Notes: generated by a model from the letters alone, not told the origin. Counted from the stretch's first letter, positions 9,799 through 18,934 are shown. The stretch: DNA of 64,000 nt from Helicobacter sp. 11S02629-2 (GCF_002272875.1 NZ_MLAN01000009.1:1-64000); one strand, 5' to 3'. A program made the numbers and translations.

Positions 9799-10890
9799 TT
9801 ATACATTAAATCTAAAGTGCATAACATCACCATCTTTAACTATATACTCTTTACCCTCTAGCCTCATAAGACCAGCATCTTTTGCACCTTTTTCCCCACC
9901 ACACTTTATAAAGTCACTATAAGAAATGGTCTCAGCTCTAATAAAGCCTTTTTCAAAGTCTTTGTGTATAACGCTAGCAGCACGAGGGGCACTATCACCA
10001 TCTTTTATACTCCAAGACCTTACTTCTTGAACGCCTGCTGTAAAGTAGCTTATAAGACCAAGCTTGCTATAACTTTTTTGTATGATTTGTGCAAGTCCTG
10101 AAGTTACGCCCATATCTTTTAAAAACTCATCCCTCTCACTATCTTCCATCCCTAGCATGTCTTCTTCTAGCTTAGAACAGATTAAAATAGCATCTCTATT
10201 AAGCTCTTTTATGGAATCTAAAAAAGACTTTGTGTATGCATTACCCCCATTACTTAAGGAGTCTTCATCTACATTTAGTGCATAAATCATCTCTTTAGCA
10301 CTAAGTAGTCTAAGCTCTTTATTAAGCTCATCAAAGCCTTCACTTTTAAAAGTGCTTGCTGGCTTTAAGTCTTCTAAGTGAGTTTTTAGCTTAAGACATA
10401 AATCAAGCTCTTTTTGTCCATCTTTACTAGCCTTAAGGCCTTTTTGCAGCTTTTGTATACGCTTATCTAGGCTTCCTAAATCAGCATAGATTAGCTCTAA
10501 CTCTATAGTTTCACTATCATGAAGTGGGTTTACTTTACCTTCAACGTGAGTTATGTTTTCATCTTCGAAGCAACGTATCACGTGCAAGATACACTCACAC
10601 TCTCTAATATTAGCTAAGAACTGATTGCCAAGTCCTTCGCCTTTTGAAGCACCCTTTACAAGTCCAGCAATATCTACAAACTCAACTACAGAGTGCTGAA
10701 TCCTTTTAGGATTAACTATCTTTGCTAGCTCTTCTAGCCTTGGATCTGGCACTGGAACTACAGCCTTATTAGGCTCTATAGTGCAAAATGGATAGTTGGC
10801 TGCTTCTGCATTTTGAGTTTTAGTAAGTGCGTTAAAAGTGGTAGACTTCCCTACGTTAGGAAGCCCTACTATGCCTATGCTTAAGCCCAT
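9799..10890 (-). CDS. ychF: Redox-regulated ATPase YchF (Obg family)
   Basis: 363 residues. It has the P-loop GLPNVGKST (residues ~9-17), the switch region FVDIAGLVKGASKGEGLGN, and the C-terminal TGS domain ending in MHFRFNV, which is nearly invariant in YchF. YchF is an Obg-like protein that prefers ATP and associates with ribosomes. It heads the conserved block ychF-pepA-dedA-apt and, in transcription order, is the last of that minus-strand run. Its start lies 2 nt after the pepA stop, so translational coupling is likely. Confidence 0.96.
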   Translation of the reverse strand: MGLSIGIVGLPNVGKSTTFNALTKTQNAEAANYPFCTIEPNKAVVPVPDPRLEELAKIVNPKRIQHSVVEFVDIAGLVKGASKGEGLGNQFLANIRECECILHVIRCFEDENITHVEGKVNPLHDSETIELELIYADLGSLDKRIQKLQKGLKASKDGQKELDLCLKLKTHLEDLKPASTFKSEGFDELNKELRLLSAKEMIYALNVDEDSLSNGGNAYTKSFLDSIKELNRDAILICSKLEEDMLGMEDSERDEFLKDMGVTSGLAQIIQKSYSKLGLISYFTAGVQEVRSWSIKDGDSAPRAASVIHKDFEKGFIRAETISYSDFIKCGGEKGAKDAGLMRLEGKEYIVKDGDVMHFRFNV

Positions 10891-10892
10891 AT

Positions 10893-12314
10893 CTAGCCTT
10901 TTATATAATGTTTAACAAAGTTAACTATAGACCTTAAGGCAGTACCACTTGCACCACTTGGGTTTACACTCCAAGTCTTTTCTACATAAGCTGGCCCTGC
11001 TATATCTACATGCACCCACTTATCTTTGTACTCATCCCTTATAAACTCACTTAAAAATAGCCCCGCAGTTATAGCCCCACCATAGCGTGAGCTAGAGATA
11101 TTAGAAACATCTGCTATTTTTGATTCTAAAAGCTTTTTAAGATGAGGATTAAAAGGTAGTGTATGTGCAAGTTCATTCATCTCTAAAGAAGCTTTTACAA
11201 AGCTAGCTTTCAAGTCTTCATTAAAGCCCATAACTCCACTTGTATACTCTCCTAAAGCTACCACACAAGCCCCTGTTAAGGTAGCAAAGTCTAATATCAC
11301 ATCAGCCTCTAAATCTTGTGCATAGCTTAAGCAGTCAGCTAGCACTAGCCTTCCTTCAGCATCTGTATTTTTAACCTCTATAGTCTTTCCTTCTTTTGAC
11401 ACTAAGACATCATCTGGTCTATAAGCGTTTTTGCCTATAGCATTATCAGTTATACCCATGATGGCATGGAGCTCTACATCAAGTCCTAACTTAGCTATAG
11501 CAAAAAAGGCACCCAAAACTGTACAAGCCCCTGCTTTATCAGCCTTCATAGTAGTCATGTAGTCTGCTGGCTTTAAGCTTAAACCACCTGTATCATAAAC
11601 TAGTCCTTTGCCAACTAAGACTACTTTTTTCTTAGGTCTTGTTGGCTTATAGATTAAGTGGGCTAGGTAGGCTGGGAAGTTTGAGGCTTGGTTTACTGCT
11701 AAGAAAGCGCCCATATTTTTAGATTCTAAAAAGTCATTATCATAAAGATTACAAGTTACGTTCTTTACTCCCCTCTCTAAGCTTCTATCTCTTGCGACAT
11801 AGGCTAGATAAGTAGAGTTAGCAATGTTTGGAGGAGTGTTAACTAAGTCTCTAACAAAGCACACTTCTTTTGATATAAGGCTTACTTCATCTAATAAAGA
11901 TGGGCTTGCATTTTTTATAGAGATACTTAGGGTTTCATCACCTTCTTCTTTGTCTTTAGACTTAGAATCTTTAGACTTAAATCTATCAAATTTATAACTT
12001 CCTAGTAAAAAAGCATAAGCTAGAATCTGACTATAAGCATCATCTACATCTATAAAAGCAGACTTTACTCCAAGCTCTCTTAGTGTATTTACAGCGCTTA
12101 ATGCAGCCTCTTCTAAGCTATTAGGACTAAAGTCTTTTATGCCAATGTAGAGAGTTTTGCTTTGCTGGGAAAAAAAGCTCCCTTTAGCTTTAAAGTTAAA
12201 CTCTTTTAAAAGTTCTAAATCTTTACTTAAACTTTTAGCACCACTATCTAAGTCAGCCTTTGTGACTAGGACTATTTGCACGCCTTCGTTTTTAATATTT
12301 GTAAGTTCTATCAT
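10893..12314 (-). CDS. pepA: Leucyl aminopeptidase (M17)
   Basis: 473 residues. The C-terminal two thirds is the M17 catalytic domain with two-metal ligands: VGKGLVYDTGGLSLKP, MKADKAGACTVLG, and NTDAEGRLVLADCL at ~314-327. The enzyme removes N-terminal residues from peptides in the cytosol, usually as a hexamer. The variable N-terminal domain contains a Ser/Lys/Asp-rich insert around residues 110-130 (SKDSKSKDKEEGDE). AAAGGA sits just before the ATG start. It follows the dedA gene after 15 nt and precedes ychF after 2 nt. Confidence 0.95.
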   Translation of the reverse strand: MIELTNIKNEGVQIVLVTKADLDSGAKSLSKDLELLKEFNFKAKGSFFSQQSKTLYIGIKDFSPNSLEEAALSAVNTLRELGVKSAFIDVDDAYSQILAYAFLLGSYKFDRFKSKDSKSKDKEEGDETLSISIKNASPSLLDEVSLISKEVCFVRDLVNTPPNIANSTYLAYVARDRSLERGVKNVTCNLYDNDFLESKNMGAFLAVNQASNFPAYLAHLIYKPTRPKKKVVLVGKGLVYDTGGLSLKPADYMTTMKADKAGACTVLGAFFAIAKLGLDVELHAIMGITDNAIGKNAYRPDDVLVSKEGKTIEVKNTDAEGRLVLADCLSYAQDLEADVILDFATLTGACVVALGEYTSGVMGFNEDLKASFVKASLEMNELAHTLPFNPHLKKLLESKIADVSNISSSRYGGAITAGLFLSEFIRDEYKDKWVHVDIAGPAYVEKTWSVNPSGASGTALRSIVNFVKHYIKG

Positions 12315-12329
12315 GTGTTTGTCCTTTTA

Positions 12330-12953
12330 TTATTTAGAGTTTGCTTGTTTTGCTTTTATATATTTTCTTCTTTTATAGAAGATAAAAAGTCCTACTAAGA
12401 TTACTATTATCACTATAAATATAGATAGATGAAGTGGATTTTCTATCAGATAATCTTTAATCTTTTTGAAAAAAGTAAGTATAGCTGAGCCAAAATACCA
12501 CGCTGGAAGTATAGTCACAGACGCCCAAATCCAAGCAGATATTAAATTAATGATAGCAAACTTTAAGGCACTATATTTAGTAAGCCCTATGCTTATAGGT
12601 ATCACAGTTCTTAAGCCATAAAGATATCTTTGAACAAAGATGATAGGCCAACCATAGCGCGACATCAAAAGGCTAGCTAGGGCAAACTTACGCCGTTGGG
12701 ACTTTAGCTTTCTTTGGACTAGCTTTTTATTAAGCCTGCCTATATAAAAATAGATCTGATCGCCTACAAAGCCTCCAAGTCCTGCGACTAAGATGGCTAT
12801 AACTACATCTAGCTTGCCATCATAAGATGCAAGTCCTGCTAAAAAAAGTCCCCACTCTCCTTCTAAGATACTCCAAATAAACAGTATCAAATAGCCCCAC
12901 GTTTCAACGTGAGAGTTCCAAAGTGTGTCTAATAAGTTAGTTAAATATTCCAT
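12330..12953 (-). CDS. DedA family membrane protein
   Basis: The start is set at ATG 12953, giving 207 residues: AGGAG at 12962-12966 lies 8 nt upstream and spans the apt stop. A start six codons earlier at 12971 would overlap apt and lack a ribosome site. The sequence has about five hydrophobic segments and the DedA features ESLLEGEWGLFLAG-like acidic loop (here SILEGEWGLFLAG), GGFVGDQIYFYIGR and the re-entrant RYLYGLRTVIPISIG. DedA proteins are undecaprenyl-phosphate or phospholipid transporters needed for envelope homeostasis; the subgroup here is not resolved. The tail is strongly basic (YKRRKYIKAKQANSK). Confidence 0.88.
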   Translation of the reverse strand: MEYLTNLLDTLWNSHVETWGYLILFIWSILEGEWGLFLAGLASYDGKLDVVIAILVAGLGGFVGDQIYFYIGRLNKKLVQRKLKSQRRKFALASLLMSRYGWPIIFVQRYLYGLRTVIPISIGLTKYSALKFAIINLISAWIWASVTILPAWYFGSAILTFFKKIKDYLIENPLHLSIFIVIIVILVGLFIFYKRRKYIKAKQANSK

Positions 12954-12964
12954 AAAACTAACTC

Positions 12965-13609
12965 CTAACAATCAAGCAAGCTAAAAACTTTCGCTTCTTT
13001 TAAAAATTGCTGTTTAGAATCTAGCTCATCAAACTCACTTAGATTCATCAAAAACGAACACTCTATGCACTTGCCCTGCAAAGCATTAACTAGTTTTAAG
13101 GCTGCTGCTGCTGTGCCTCCAGTGGCTAGTAAGTCATCAAGTATGACTACTTTTGCATCTTTGCTACCATGAAAAGCATCTACATGGATTTCAACTATAT
13201 CGCTACCATACTCTAAGGCATAGCTTTGTTCTATAGTCTTGCTAGGAAGCTTACCTTTTTTTCTTATAGGCACAAAGCCACACTGAAGCTTATAAGCTAG
13301 GGCACTTGCAAAGATAAAGCCTCTAGATTCTATCCCTAAAACATAGTCTAGATGGAAGTGTGCATACCTTGCAGCCAAAAAGTCTATATACTTGCTAAAA
13401 AGTACTCCATTTTGTAAAAATGTAGTTATATCTTTAAAGTCTATGCCCTTTTTTGGGAAGTCTTTTATAGTCCTTATTGAGTCATTAATCCTTTCTTTTA
13501 AAGAAGGGATATGTTTTGCCATTTTTACGTGGTGGGCTTGATTAGATTCTATTTTTAAGTCCTCTATACTAAAACCATTTATATTGGTAATAGGAGTTTC
13601 TTTTTTCAT
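12965..13609 (-). CDS. apt: Adenine phosphoribosyltransferase
   Basis: The enzyme makes AMP from adenine and PRPP. The PRPP motif VVILDDLLATGGTAAAAL, the FKDITTF loop and the ESRGFIFASALA block are all clear. The start at 13609 (MKKETPITN) has AAGGA 5 nt upstream at 13615-13619; a codon two positions earlier overlaps that site. The protein is therefore about 214 residues, roughly 30 longer than usual. The extra N-terminal segment of about 30 residues (up to MAKHIPSLKER) has no recognised domain. An internal start at Met 13522 would give a standard-length enzyme and cannot be excluded. Confidence 0.93.
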   Translation of the reverse strand: MKKETPITNINGFSIEDLKIESNQAHHVKMAKHIPSLKERINDSIRTIKDFPKKGIDFKDITTFLQNGVLFSKYIDFLAARYAHFHLDYVLGIESRGFIFASALAYKLQCGFVPIRKKGKLPSKTIEQSYALEYGSDIVEIHVDAFHGSKDAKVVILDDLLATGGTAAAALKLVNALQGKCIECSFLMNLSEFDELDSKQQFLKEAKVFSLLDC

Positions 13610-13626
13610 ATTCATCCTTCTCTAGC

Positions 13627-13965
13627 CTATAGTAGTGCTTCTATTTTTTGTTCTAGGTCTCTTATCCTAGTTTTATAGTTATCAGTTTCAACCCTATATT
13701 GAGAGTTTCTAGTCTTTAGATTTTTTACTTCAACTTTTAAAGAGTTTAGCTCTCTAGTTAGTATGTCTATATTACCTAAGGCTCTTTGCAAACTTAGCTG
13801 GTGCTTTTGTATTAAAACTTCTGCTTCTGCTAGCGTGTATCTCATATGGGCTGATTCCTTTTTTTCTTTTTGTGCCATGCTTCTATAATAAAATGTACCT
13901 ATTAACATAAAAAGTACAAACAAGATGATAATAGTAACTAGGAACCACTCTGCTAACTCAGCCAT
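13627..13965 (-). CDS. Membrane-anchored coiled-coil protein
   Basis: 112 residues: one N-terminal membrane helix (about residues 8-30, FLVTIIILFVLFMLIGTFYY) followed by a continuous, heptad-rich, charged coiled coil to the end (LTRELNSLKVEVKNLKTRN). No enzymatic motif is present. An equivalent small gene sits between apt and rpiB in H. pylori (from memory), so it is a conserved part of this block. The function is unknown. The layout suggests an inner-membrane scaffold or tether with the coil in the cytosol. Confidence 0.75.
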   Translation of the reverse strand: MAELAEWFLVTIIILFVLFMLIGTFYYRSMAQKEKKESAHMRYTLAEAEVLIQKHQLSLQRALGNIDILTRELNSLKVEVKNLKTRNSQYRVETDNYKTRIRDLEQKIEALL

Positions 13966-13975
13966 AACACTACCC

Positions 13976-14404
13976 CTAATTATAAAGTTTATTAACTCTT
14001 AGAGTATGTCGTCCACCCTCAAAACTTGTATTTAAAAAAGCTTCTAAGATAGATTCTATAACTCCTAGTCCACTTACCCTCTCACCAAGGCAGAGGATAT
14101 TAGCATCATTATGCATCCTTGCCATCTTTGCCATATAGCTATCTGTGCAAAGGGCTGCTCTTATATCTTTAAATCTATTAGCACCTATGCTAACGCCTAT
14201 GCCACTTCCACATATTAGTATGCCCCTACTATCTTTATCTTTTTGAACCTCTTTAGCTACCAAAAAGGCTATATCCGGATAGTCCACTTTGGAATCTTTT
14301 TCTAGTTTATATAAGTCTTTTATGGCTAGATTCCTCTCACTAAAATACTCTAGGATAAAGTTTTTCACCACCAAACCAGCATGATCACTTGCTATGTAAT
14401 ACAT
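13976..14404 (-). CDS. rpiB: Ribose-5-phosphate isomerase B
   Basis: 142 residues of the RpiB/LacAB fold. SDHAG (residues 6-10) and the catalytic-loop ILICGSGIGVSIGANRF with C65 are intact. It interconverts ribose 5-phosphate and ribulose 5-phosphate in the pentose phosphate pathway. It lies 10 nt upstream of the coiled-coil gene and 9 nt downstream of the M50 gene, within one long operon. RpiB instead of RpiA is usual in Helicobacter. Length and motifs are normal. Confidence 0.95.
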   Translation of the reverse strand: MYYIASDHAGLVVKNFILEYFSERNLAIKDLYKLEKDSKVDYPDIAFLVAKEVQKDKDSRGILICGSGIGVSIGANRFKDIRAALCTDSYMAKMARMHNDANILCLGERVSGLGVIESILEAFLNTSFEGGRHTLRVNKLYN

Positions 14405-14413
14405 AAAAACCCT

Positions 14414-15070
14414 TTATAATCTCAATATTCCATTGGCCACAAAACCCATAAACTCACCAAGATACCTAGAGATAGGCGTAGCTATTATCAAGAGAATGAT
14501 AATAATACCATACCTTTCAAGACTGTTATAAAATCTTGCTAAAACATGCACTCCTGCCATAAGCCCTATAAAAGCTAAAGCCTTAGAGCCATCAAGGGGA
14601 GGGATAGGCAAGATATTAAAGATAGCTAGGACTATATTTATCTGAAAAAGTGAAAGCAAAAAGACATAAACTACTACATTTAAAAAAGTCGCTTCAGCAA
14701 ACATCTCAAACTTTAACGCTACAGCTGCAACTATAGCAAGCCCAAGATTATAGACAATGCCCGCCATACTTACAAAAAACGCAGCCTTATAGCCTCCATT
14801 TTTTATAACCGTACTCATATCAACAGGCACTGGCTTAGCATAACCTATCATAAAAGGTGTGTTTAAAAGTAAAAGGGCAAGCGGCAATATGATAGACCCT
14901 ATAAGGTCTATATGAGGGATTGGGTTAATAGTAAGTCTTTTGGCATCTTTTGCTGTTGTATCACCATACTTTAGTGCCACAAGACCATGCATAATCTCAT
15001 GGCCTATGACTGCTATTAAAAGTGTCACTATTTGAATGATGATATTTAGATATATAGGAAAGTGCTCCAT
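14414..15070 (-). CDS. M50 family site-2-protease-like membrane metallopeptidase
   Basis: 218 residues with about five to six membrane helices. The zinc motif HEIMH (H24, E25, H28) is in the first long helix, and the NILPIPPLDG motif supplies the third ligand region. This is the short, PDZ-less SpoIVFB/YwhC-type class and not RseP. Substrates are unknown; the family cuts membrane-embedded anti-sigma factors or peptide remnants. Its place directly after lepB is conserved in Helicobacter, which fits a role in handling signal-peptide or membrane-protein remnants, but that is inference. Confidence 0.87.
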   Translation of the reverse strand: MEHFPIYLNIIIQIVTLLIAVIGHEIMHGLVALKYGDTTAKDAKRLTINPIPHIDLIGSIILPLALLLLNTPFMIGYAKPVPVDMSTVIKNGGYKAAFFVSMAGIVYNLGLAIVAAVALKFEMFAEATFLNVVVYVFLLSLFQINIVLAIFNILPIPPLDGSKALAFIGLMAGVHVLARFYNSLERYGIIIILLIIATPISRYLGEFMGFVANGILRL

Positions 15071-15088
15071 TTACATATTTCCGTTTCT

Positions 15089-15150
15089 ATATATTTGCAA
15101 TGTTATATATTTGCAGTCTCATATATCTGCAATTTTTATTTGCAAAAATT
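15089..15150. repeat. 16-bp imperfect tandem repeat, about 3.5 units
   Basis: Units start at 15089, 15105 and 15121, with a partial fourth at 15137. The consensus is ATATATTTGCAATNTT. The array fills the gap between lepB and the M50 gene and reaches the lepB stop codon. Confidence 0.8.
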
Positions 15151-16156
15151 ATTGTTCTTGTAAAACTCCACCTACTGGGGCAAGATTGCTTCCATTGCTT
15201 CCACTGCCTAGTGGGACTAGCTTTATAAGGCTATGAAGCTTCATAGGACTTATGGCTGTGTTATTAGTTATAACTTCAGCATCTTTGCCATACTCTGGGA
15301 TATTTTTTTCTAAAGTATGTATAGATTCAAACATCCTACTCCACCTTATCTTAAACTTATTTTTAGGATGGGCGCTAACATCTGCTTCCCTACTGTTTGC
15401 AAGAGTTATACTAAAAGCTATAAACCAAGGCTTTCCAACTACTCTTGAGTAATCAATAGTCCCCCAAAATCTTGAATCTTCACTATTATCACGATTATCC
15501 CCCATCATGAAAAAAGAATCTTTTGGAATCTTTGTATAAAAAACTTCTCCATACTTGCTTTCTCTCATATCCATGCCTATTTTAGCACTTGGGTCATACT
15601 TGCTTAACTCATATCTTTGCTTTAAAGCATCAAAGCTAGCTAGTATTGGCCAGTCACCACCGTAGTGGATTCCATGGTGTTCTTTTGAGTAAGGTTCATA
15701 AACATACTTTTCACCAAAAAACTCTTTTGTCGGGTAGTTGCTAAAGTCTTTTTGTATAGCTTCATCTCCTCCACTTGGCCTTAGATACATACCATCTGGT
15801 GCAAAAACTACCTCATCGCCTCCTATGGCAAAGGTGCGTTTTATATAGTGCACATGATCAAGTCCGGGAGGAAAAAAGACTACTACATCACCTCTTTTTG
15901 GTCTAGGACCACTTATAAGATGGCCGTTGTGATTAAAATCTGGCAAGATTCTACGATTAACCCAAGGAAGCATAGGGATAGGAACTCCATAAGAAAACTT
16001 CTTTACAAAAAGCATATCGCCTTCATAATAGGTCCCAACCATGGATCTAGAAGGTATGACAAAACCCTGCGCTATAAAAAAGATAAATAGCAGCACTATT
16101 ATTATAGTGCCTATCCAGCTGCTCGCAAAGATCTTGGCTGATTTGATTACTTTCAT
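15149..16156 (-). CDS. lepB: Signal peptidase I
   Basis: 335 residues. There is one N-terminal membrane helix (~13-32), then the catalytic serine S38 in PSRSM and the general base K106 in YIKRTFAIGGDE, followed by box D/E GDNRDNSEDSRFWG. It removes signal peptides of exported proteins at the periplasmic face. The protein is longer than the H. pylori enzyme as I recall it; the excess is a C-terminal tail of roughly 40 residues (after SRMFESIH) with no recognised domain, ending in a Gly/Ser-rich stretch. It leads the minus-strand lepB-to-ychF block. GGAAGG lies about 10 nt before the ATG. Confidence 0.95.
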   Translation of the reverse strand: MKVIKSAKIFASSWIGTIIIVLLFIFFIAQGFVIPSRSMVGTYYEGDMLFVKKFSYGVPIPMLPWVNRRILPDFNHNGHLISGPRPKRGDVVVFFPPGLDHVHYIKRTFAIGGDEVVFAPDGMYLRPSGGDEAIQKDFSNYPTKEFFGEKYVYEPYSKEHHGIHYGGDWPILASFDALKQRYELSKYDPSAKIGMDMRESKYGEVFYTKIPKDSFFMMGDNRDNSEDSRFWGTIDYSRVVGKPWFIAFSITLANSREADVSAHPKNKFKIRWSRMFESIHTLEKNIPEYGKDAEVITNNTAISPMKLHSLIKLVPLGSGSNGSNLAPVGGVLQEQ

Positions 16157-16493
16157 ATAAAAATGCCTTCCACTTGAAAAATTATGCTTTAAAAAAGAAC
16201 TTAGTTTTTATTCTATCAAAAAAGAGATGATGTTTAATTTTCATAGCCTAAAAATCAAAAAAAGATATAAATAAATGCCATGCATCCATGACATAGAATA
16301 ATCTTATAGGCAGTTATTTTATATCTTGATACTAAAAGCACATACCAAACTCCTTGCATCCAAATAATATTCACCAAATAAAATAACATAATAAATCTAC
16401 CCATACAAAACAATCCATATCAAACGATATATAACATATAAAGTTGGCATCTAAATTGCTTGTTAGATATCAAATTAACTTAAAAGGTTATAC
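16157..16493. other. Divergent lepB/flgK spacer, 337 nt
   Basis: AT-rich, with no supportable open frame on either strand. It holds the sigma-54 site for flgK near its right end and must also hold the lepB promoter. A weak CATAAT on the minus strand near 16185 is a possible lepB -10 box. Confidence 0.6.
16445..16460 (+). promoter_or_regulatory. flgK: Sigma-54 (RpoN) promoter of flgK
   Basis: TGGCAT, five bases, then TTGCT. GG (16446-16447) and GC (16458-16459) are separated by exactly ten bases, as sigma-54 requires. It lies 33 nt before the flgK ATG. Hook-associated genes are in the RpoN class in Helicobacter and Campylobacter (family knowledge). Confidence 0.82.
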
Positions 16494-18314
16494 ATGGGTG
16501 GAATACTCTCTTCCTTAAACACCTCATATACTGGCTTGCAAGCCCACCAGTTAATGGTGGATGTAACAAGTAATAACATCTCAAACGCAAGTAACGAGTT
16601 CTACACCAGAGAAAGAGTTATAGCCCATCCTCAAGCACCCTTACGTCTAGGTGAGTTAAACGTAGGCACAGGTACTAGTGTAGATTCCATCCAAAGACTT
16701 CATGATGAGTTTGCCTTTGATAGATACACAAAGGCTGCAAGAGACCATAACTTCTATAAAACTGAGTTTGATTCTTTAAGAGAGGCTAGTAGCTACTTCC
16801 CAGACTTGCAAGATGTTGGAATCTATAATGACTTAGAACACTATTTCAATGCATGGAAAGATGTCGCTAAGAATCCAAATAACGTCTCTCAAAAGCAAGT
16901 CCTAGTAAAAAACGCCAATGTCTTAACTAATGACATAAACTCTACCAAAGACAAACTTTTAGCTTTACAAAAGATGAAAAGTGATGAGTTAGAAGCCCAA
17001 GTAAAAGACGCTAACCGTCTAGGTTCACAGATAGCTAAAATAAACCAAAGGCTAAATGAGCTAGAAGATAGAGCCACTTTAAAACAGGCTAATGAGCTTC
17101 GTGATAGAAGAGATGAGCTAGAGTTTAGGTTGCAAGAAGTATTAGGGGGGAATGTTTTTAAGAAAAACATCCAAGCTAACAACCTAGCAGATGGTAGAAA
17201 AGCAGACTTTGATGATGGCTATACCTTTAATGTGGGGCATGGCTTTAATATGATAGATGGTTCTAACTTCCACCCTATAGTGCTTAAAAAAGATGACAAC
17301 AAAGAAAACCTTAATAGAATCTACATTAGAGGCTATGACTTTAAAGACGTAGATATAACAGATAGGATAGATGAAGGTAAAGCAGGCGCACTTTTAGATC
17401 TTTACAACTCTGGCTATGATGGCACTAAAACTGGCAAGCTTCAAAACTATATAAATCTTTTAGATTCCTTTGCTAAAGGCATGATAAATGCGACTAATAC
17501 TATCTATGCTGAAAGTGCAGCTAAAGAGCTAACTGGCGATAAAACTAGCATCATGGACTTTGACGCTTTAAAAGACACTAACTACAAAATCCATACTGGA
17601 ACTTTCACGCTTAATGCCTATAACAACAAAGGCAGCATCATAGCTAGCAAGACTATAACTATAGGTGCGACTACTACCATGAAAGATGTAGTAAATCAGA
17701 TAAATGCCAACACTGATGATAACAAAGACAACAACTCCCTAAATGACTTTGATGACTTTTTCATAGCAAGCTATGATAACAACACCAAGCAATTTAGCAT
17801 AAGACCTAAGTCACCAAGTAATGGCATGAGTGTATCTATAAAAGACCACGGCACTAATATCCCCGGAGCCCTTGGGCTAAATCGCTTTTTTGAAGGCAAT
17901 GATGCTAGCACCATGCATATAGCAAGGGCTTATCAAAGAGACCCCGGAAGTATCAGAGCCCACCTAGCCCCAGTAAGTGGTAACTTCGAGATAGCTAACA
18001 TGATGCAGCAACTTCAGTATAATAAAGTTGAGTTTTATGATGAAAAGTCAAACAGACAAGAGATGAAGATAAGCGACTTTTATCAGTACGTAGCAGGCAG
18101 CGTGGCTAATCAAACTCAAGATGTCAAAACCACCCTTGATACCAAAGACGCCGTTATGCAAGCTGCTAAAAAAGAACACCTTTCCATATCTCAAGTAAGT
18201 GTTGATGATGAGATGGTTAATCTTATAAAGTTTCAAAGTGGCTACGCGGCAAACGCTAAAGTTATAACAGCAATAGATAGGATGATAGATACCCTTCTAA
18301 GCATCAAACAGTAA
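16494..18314 (+). CDS. flgK: Flagellar hook-associated protein 1 (FlgK)
   Basis: 606 residues. The N-terminal rod/hook signature LNTSYTGLQAHQLMVDVTSNNISNASN-like region and the C-terminal helix MVNLIKFQSGYAANAKVI are both intact; these pair to form the D0 coiled domain. FlgK joins hook and filament and is exported by the flagellar type III system, so no Sec signal is present. The middle (about residues 330-480) is the variable exposed part. AAAGG lies 6 nt before the ATG and a sigma-54 promoter precedes it. A G6 run at 17145-17150 encodes Gly-Gly and is too short to be a likely switch. Confidence 0.95.
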   Translation: MGGILSSLNTSYTGLQAHQLMVDVTSNNISNASNEFYTRERVIAHPQAPLRLGELNVGTGTSVDSIQRLHDEFAFDRYTKAARDHNFYKTEFDSLREASSYFPDLQDVGIYNDLEHYFNAWKDVAKNPNNVSQKQVLVKNANVLTNDINSTKDKLLALQKMKSDELEAQVKDANRLGSQIAKINQRLNELEDRATLKQANELRDRRDELEFRLQEVLGGNVFKKNIQANNLADGRKADFDDGYTFNVGHGFNMIDGSNFHPIVLKKDDNKENLNRIYIRGYDFKDVDITDRIDEGKAGALLDLYNSGYDGTKTGKLQNYINLLDSFAKGMINATNTIYAESAAKELTGDKTSIMDFDALKDTNYKIHTGTFTLNAYNNKGSIIASKTITIGATTTMKDVVNQINANTDDNKDNNSLNDFDDFFIASYDNNTKQFSIRPKSPSNGMSVSIKDHGTNIPGALGLNRFFEGNDASTMHIARAYQRDPGSIRAHLAPVSGNFEIANMMQQLQYNKVEFYDEKSNRQEMKISDFYQYVAGSVANQTQDVKTTLDTKDAVMQAAKKEHLSISQVSVDDEMVNLIKFQSGYAANAKVITAIDRMIDTLLSIKQ

Positions 18315-18325
18315 GGAAAGAGTCC

Positions 18326-18934
18326 ATGAAGTTTAAAGCGGTTTTTATAGGTTTGATAGGCTTTTTATTTGTAGCTTGTAGTAGTGGACTAAGAACTCAG
18401 TACTACTCAACTGTGATTCCTGATTATAATTTCGATACTAACGCCCCAACTATATTAGTAACTGACCCTTGGGATATATCATCTAGATTCTACGCTAAAG
18501 TCGCACTTGCTGCACTTAAAAAAAGAGGCTTTACTAACATCTATATGGAAGGGCAGATACCCACTCCTTATGCTAGAAATATCTTATATATGAGAGTTAA
18601 TAAGCAAAGACTTATGCCTAATCAAAATATAGAGTACTCCTTTAACGCAACTGGCATCTGCAAGGTGATAGATGGACGTAGATACTGCAGCATAACTAAT
18701 AATAAAAATGACCTTAAAAATACAACTGCAAATATAAGTGATGTCTATAGCTTTACCATAGACTGGTATGACGCTTACGTGCACACTCTTGCCTTGTATG
18801 CTGTAGGTAACGTCTTTAGCAAGCCCGGAGAGGCACCAGACTTTAAAGTCTATAGTGCGCTTATAAATCAAACAGTAGCTAGGATAAACTTCCAAAAACC
18901 TACAGAGTACCTTTATAAACTTCTATCTTTCTAA
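18326..18934 (+). CDS. Conserved putative lipoprotein downstream of flgK
   Basis: 202 residues beginning with a lipoprotein signal peptide (FIGLIGFLFVAC, lipobox at residue ~18). The mature part has a domain of alternating strands and helices, with a conserved-looking pair of cysteines around GICKVIDGRRYCSI and an aromatic-rich TIDWYDAYVHTLALYAVG block. I do not recognise a named family. It starts 11 nt after flgK and should share the sigma-54 transcript, so a cell-envelope or flagellar-sheath role is possible but only inferred from position. AGGAAAGAG upstream can serve as ribosome site. Confidence 0.7.
   Translation: MKFKAVFIGLIGFLFVACSSGLRTQYYSTVIPDYNFDTNAPTILVTDPWDISSRFYAKVALAALKKRGFTNIYMEGQIPTPYARNILYMRVNKQRLMPNQNIEYSFNATGICKVIDGRRYCSITNNKNDLKNTTANISDVYSFTIDWYDAYVHTLALYAVGNVFSKPGEAPDFKVYSALINQTVARINFQKPTEYLYKLLSF

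Noticed and set aside
17145-17150. G6 run in flgK as a phase-variable tract
   Set aside because: Only six bases, encoding Gly-Gly in a complete frame; too short for frequent slippage.
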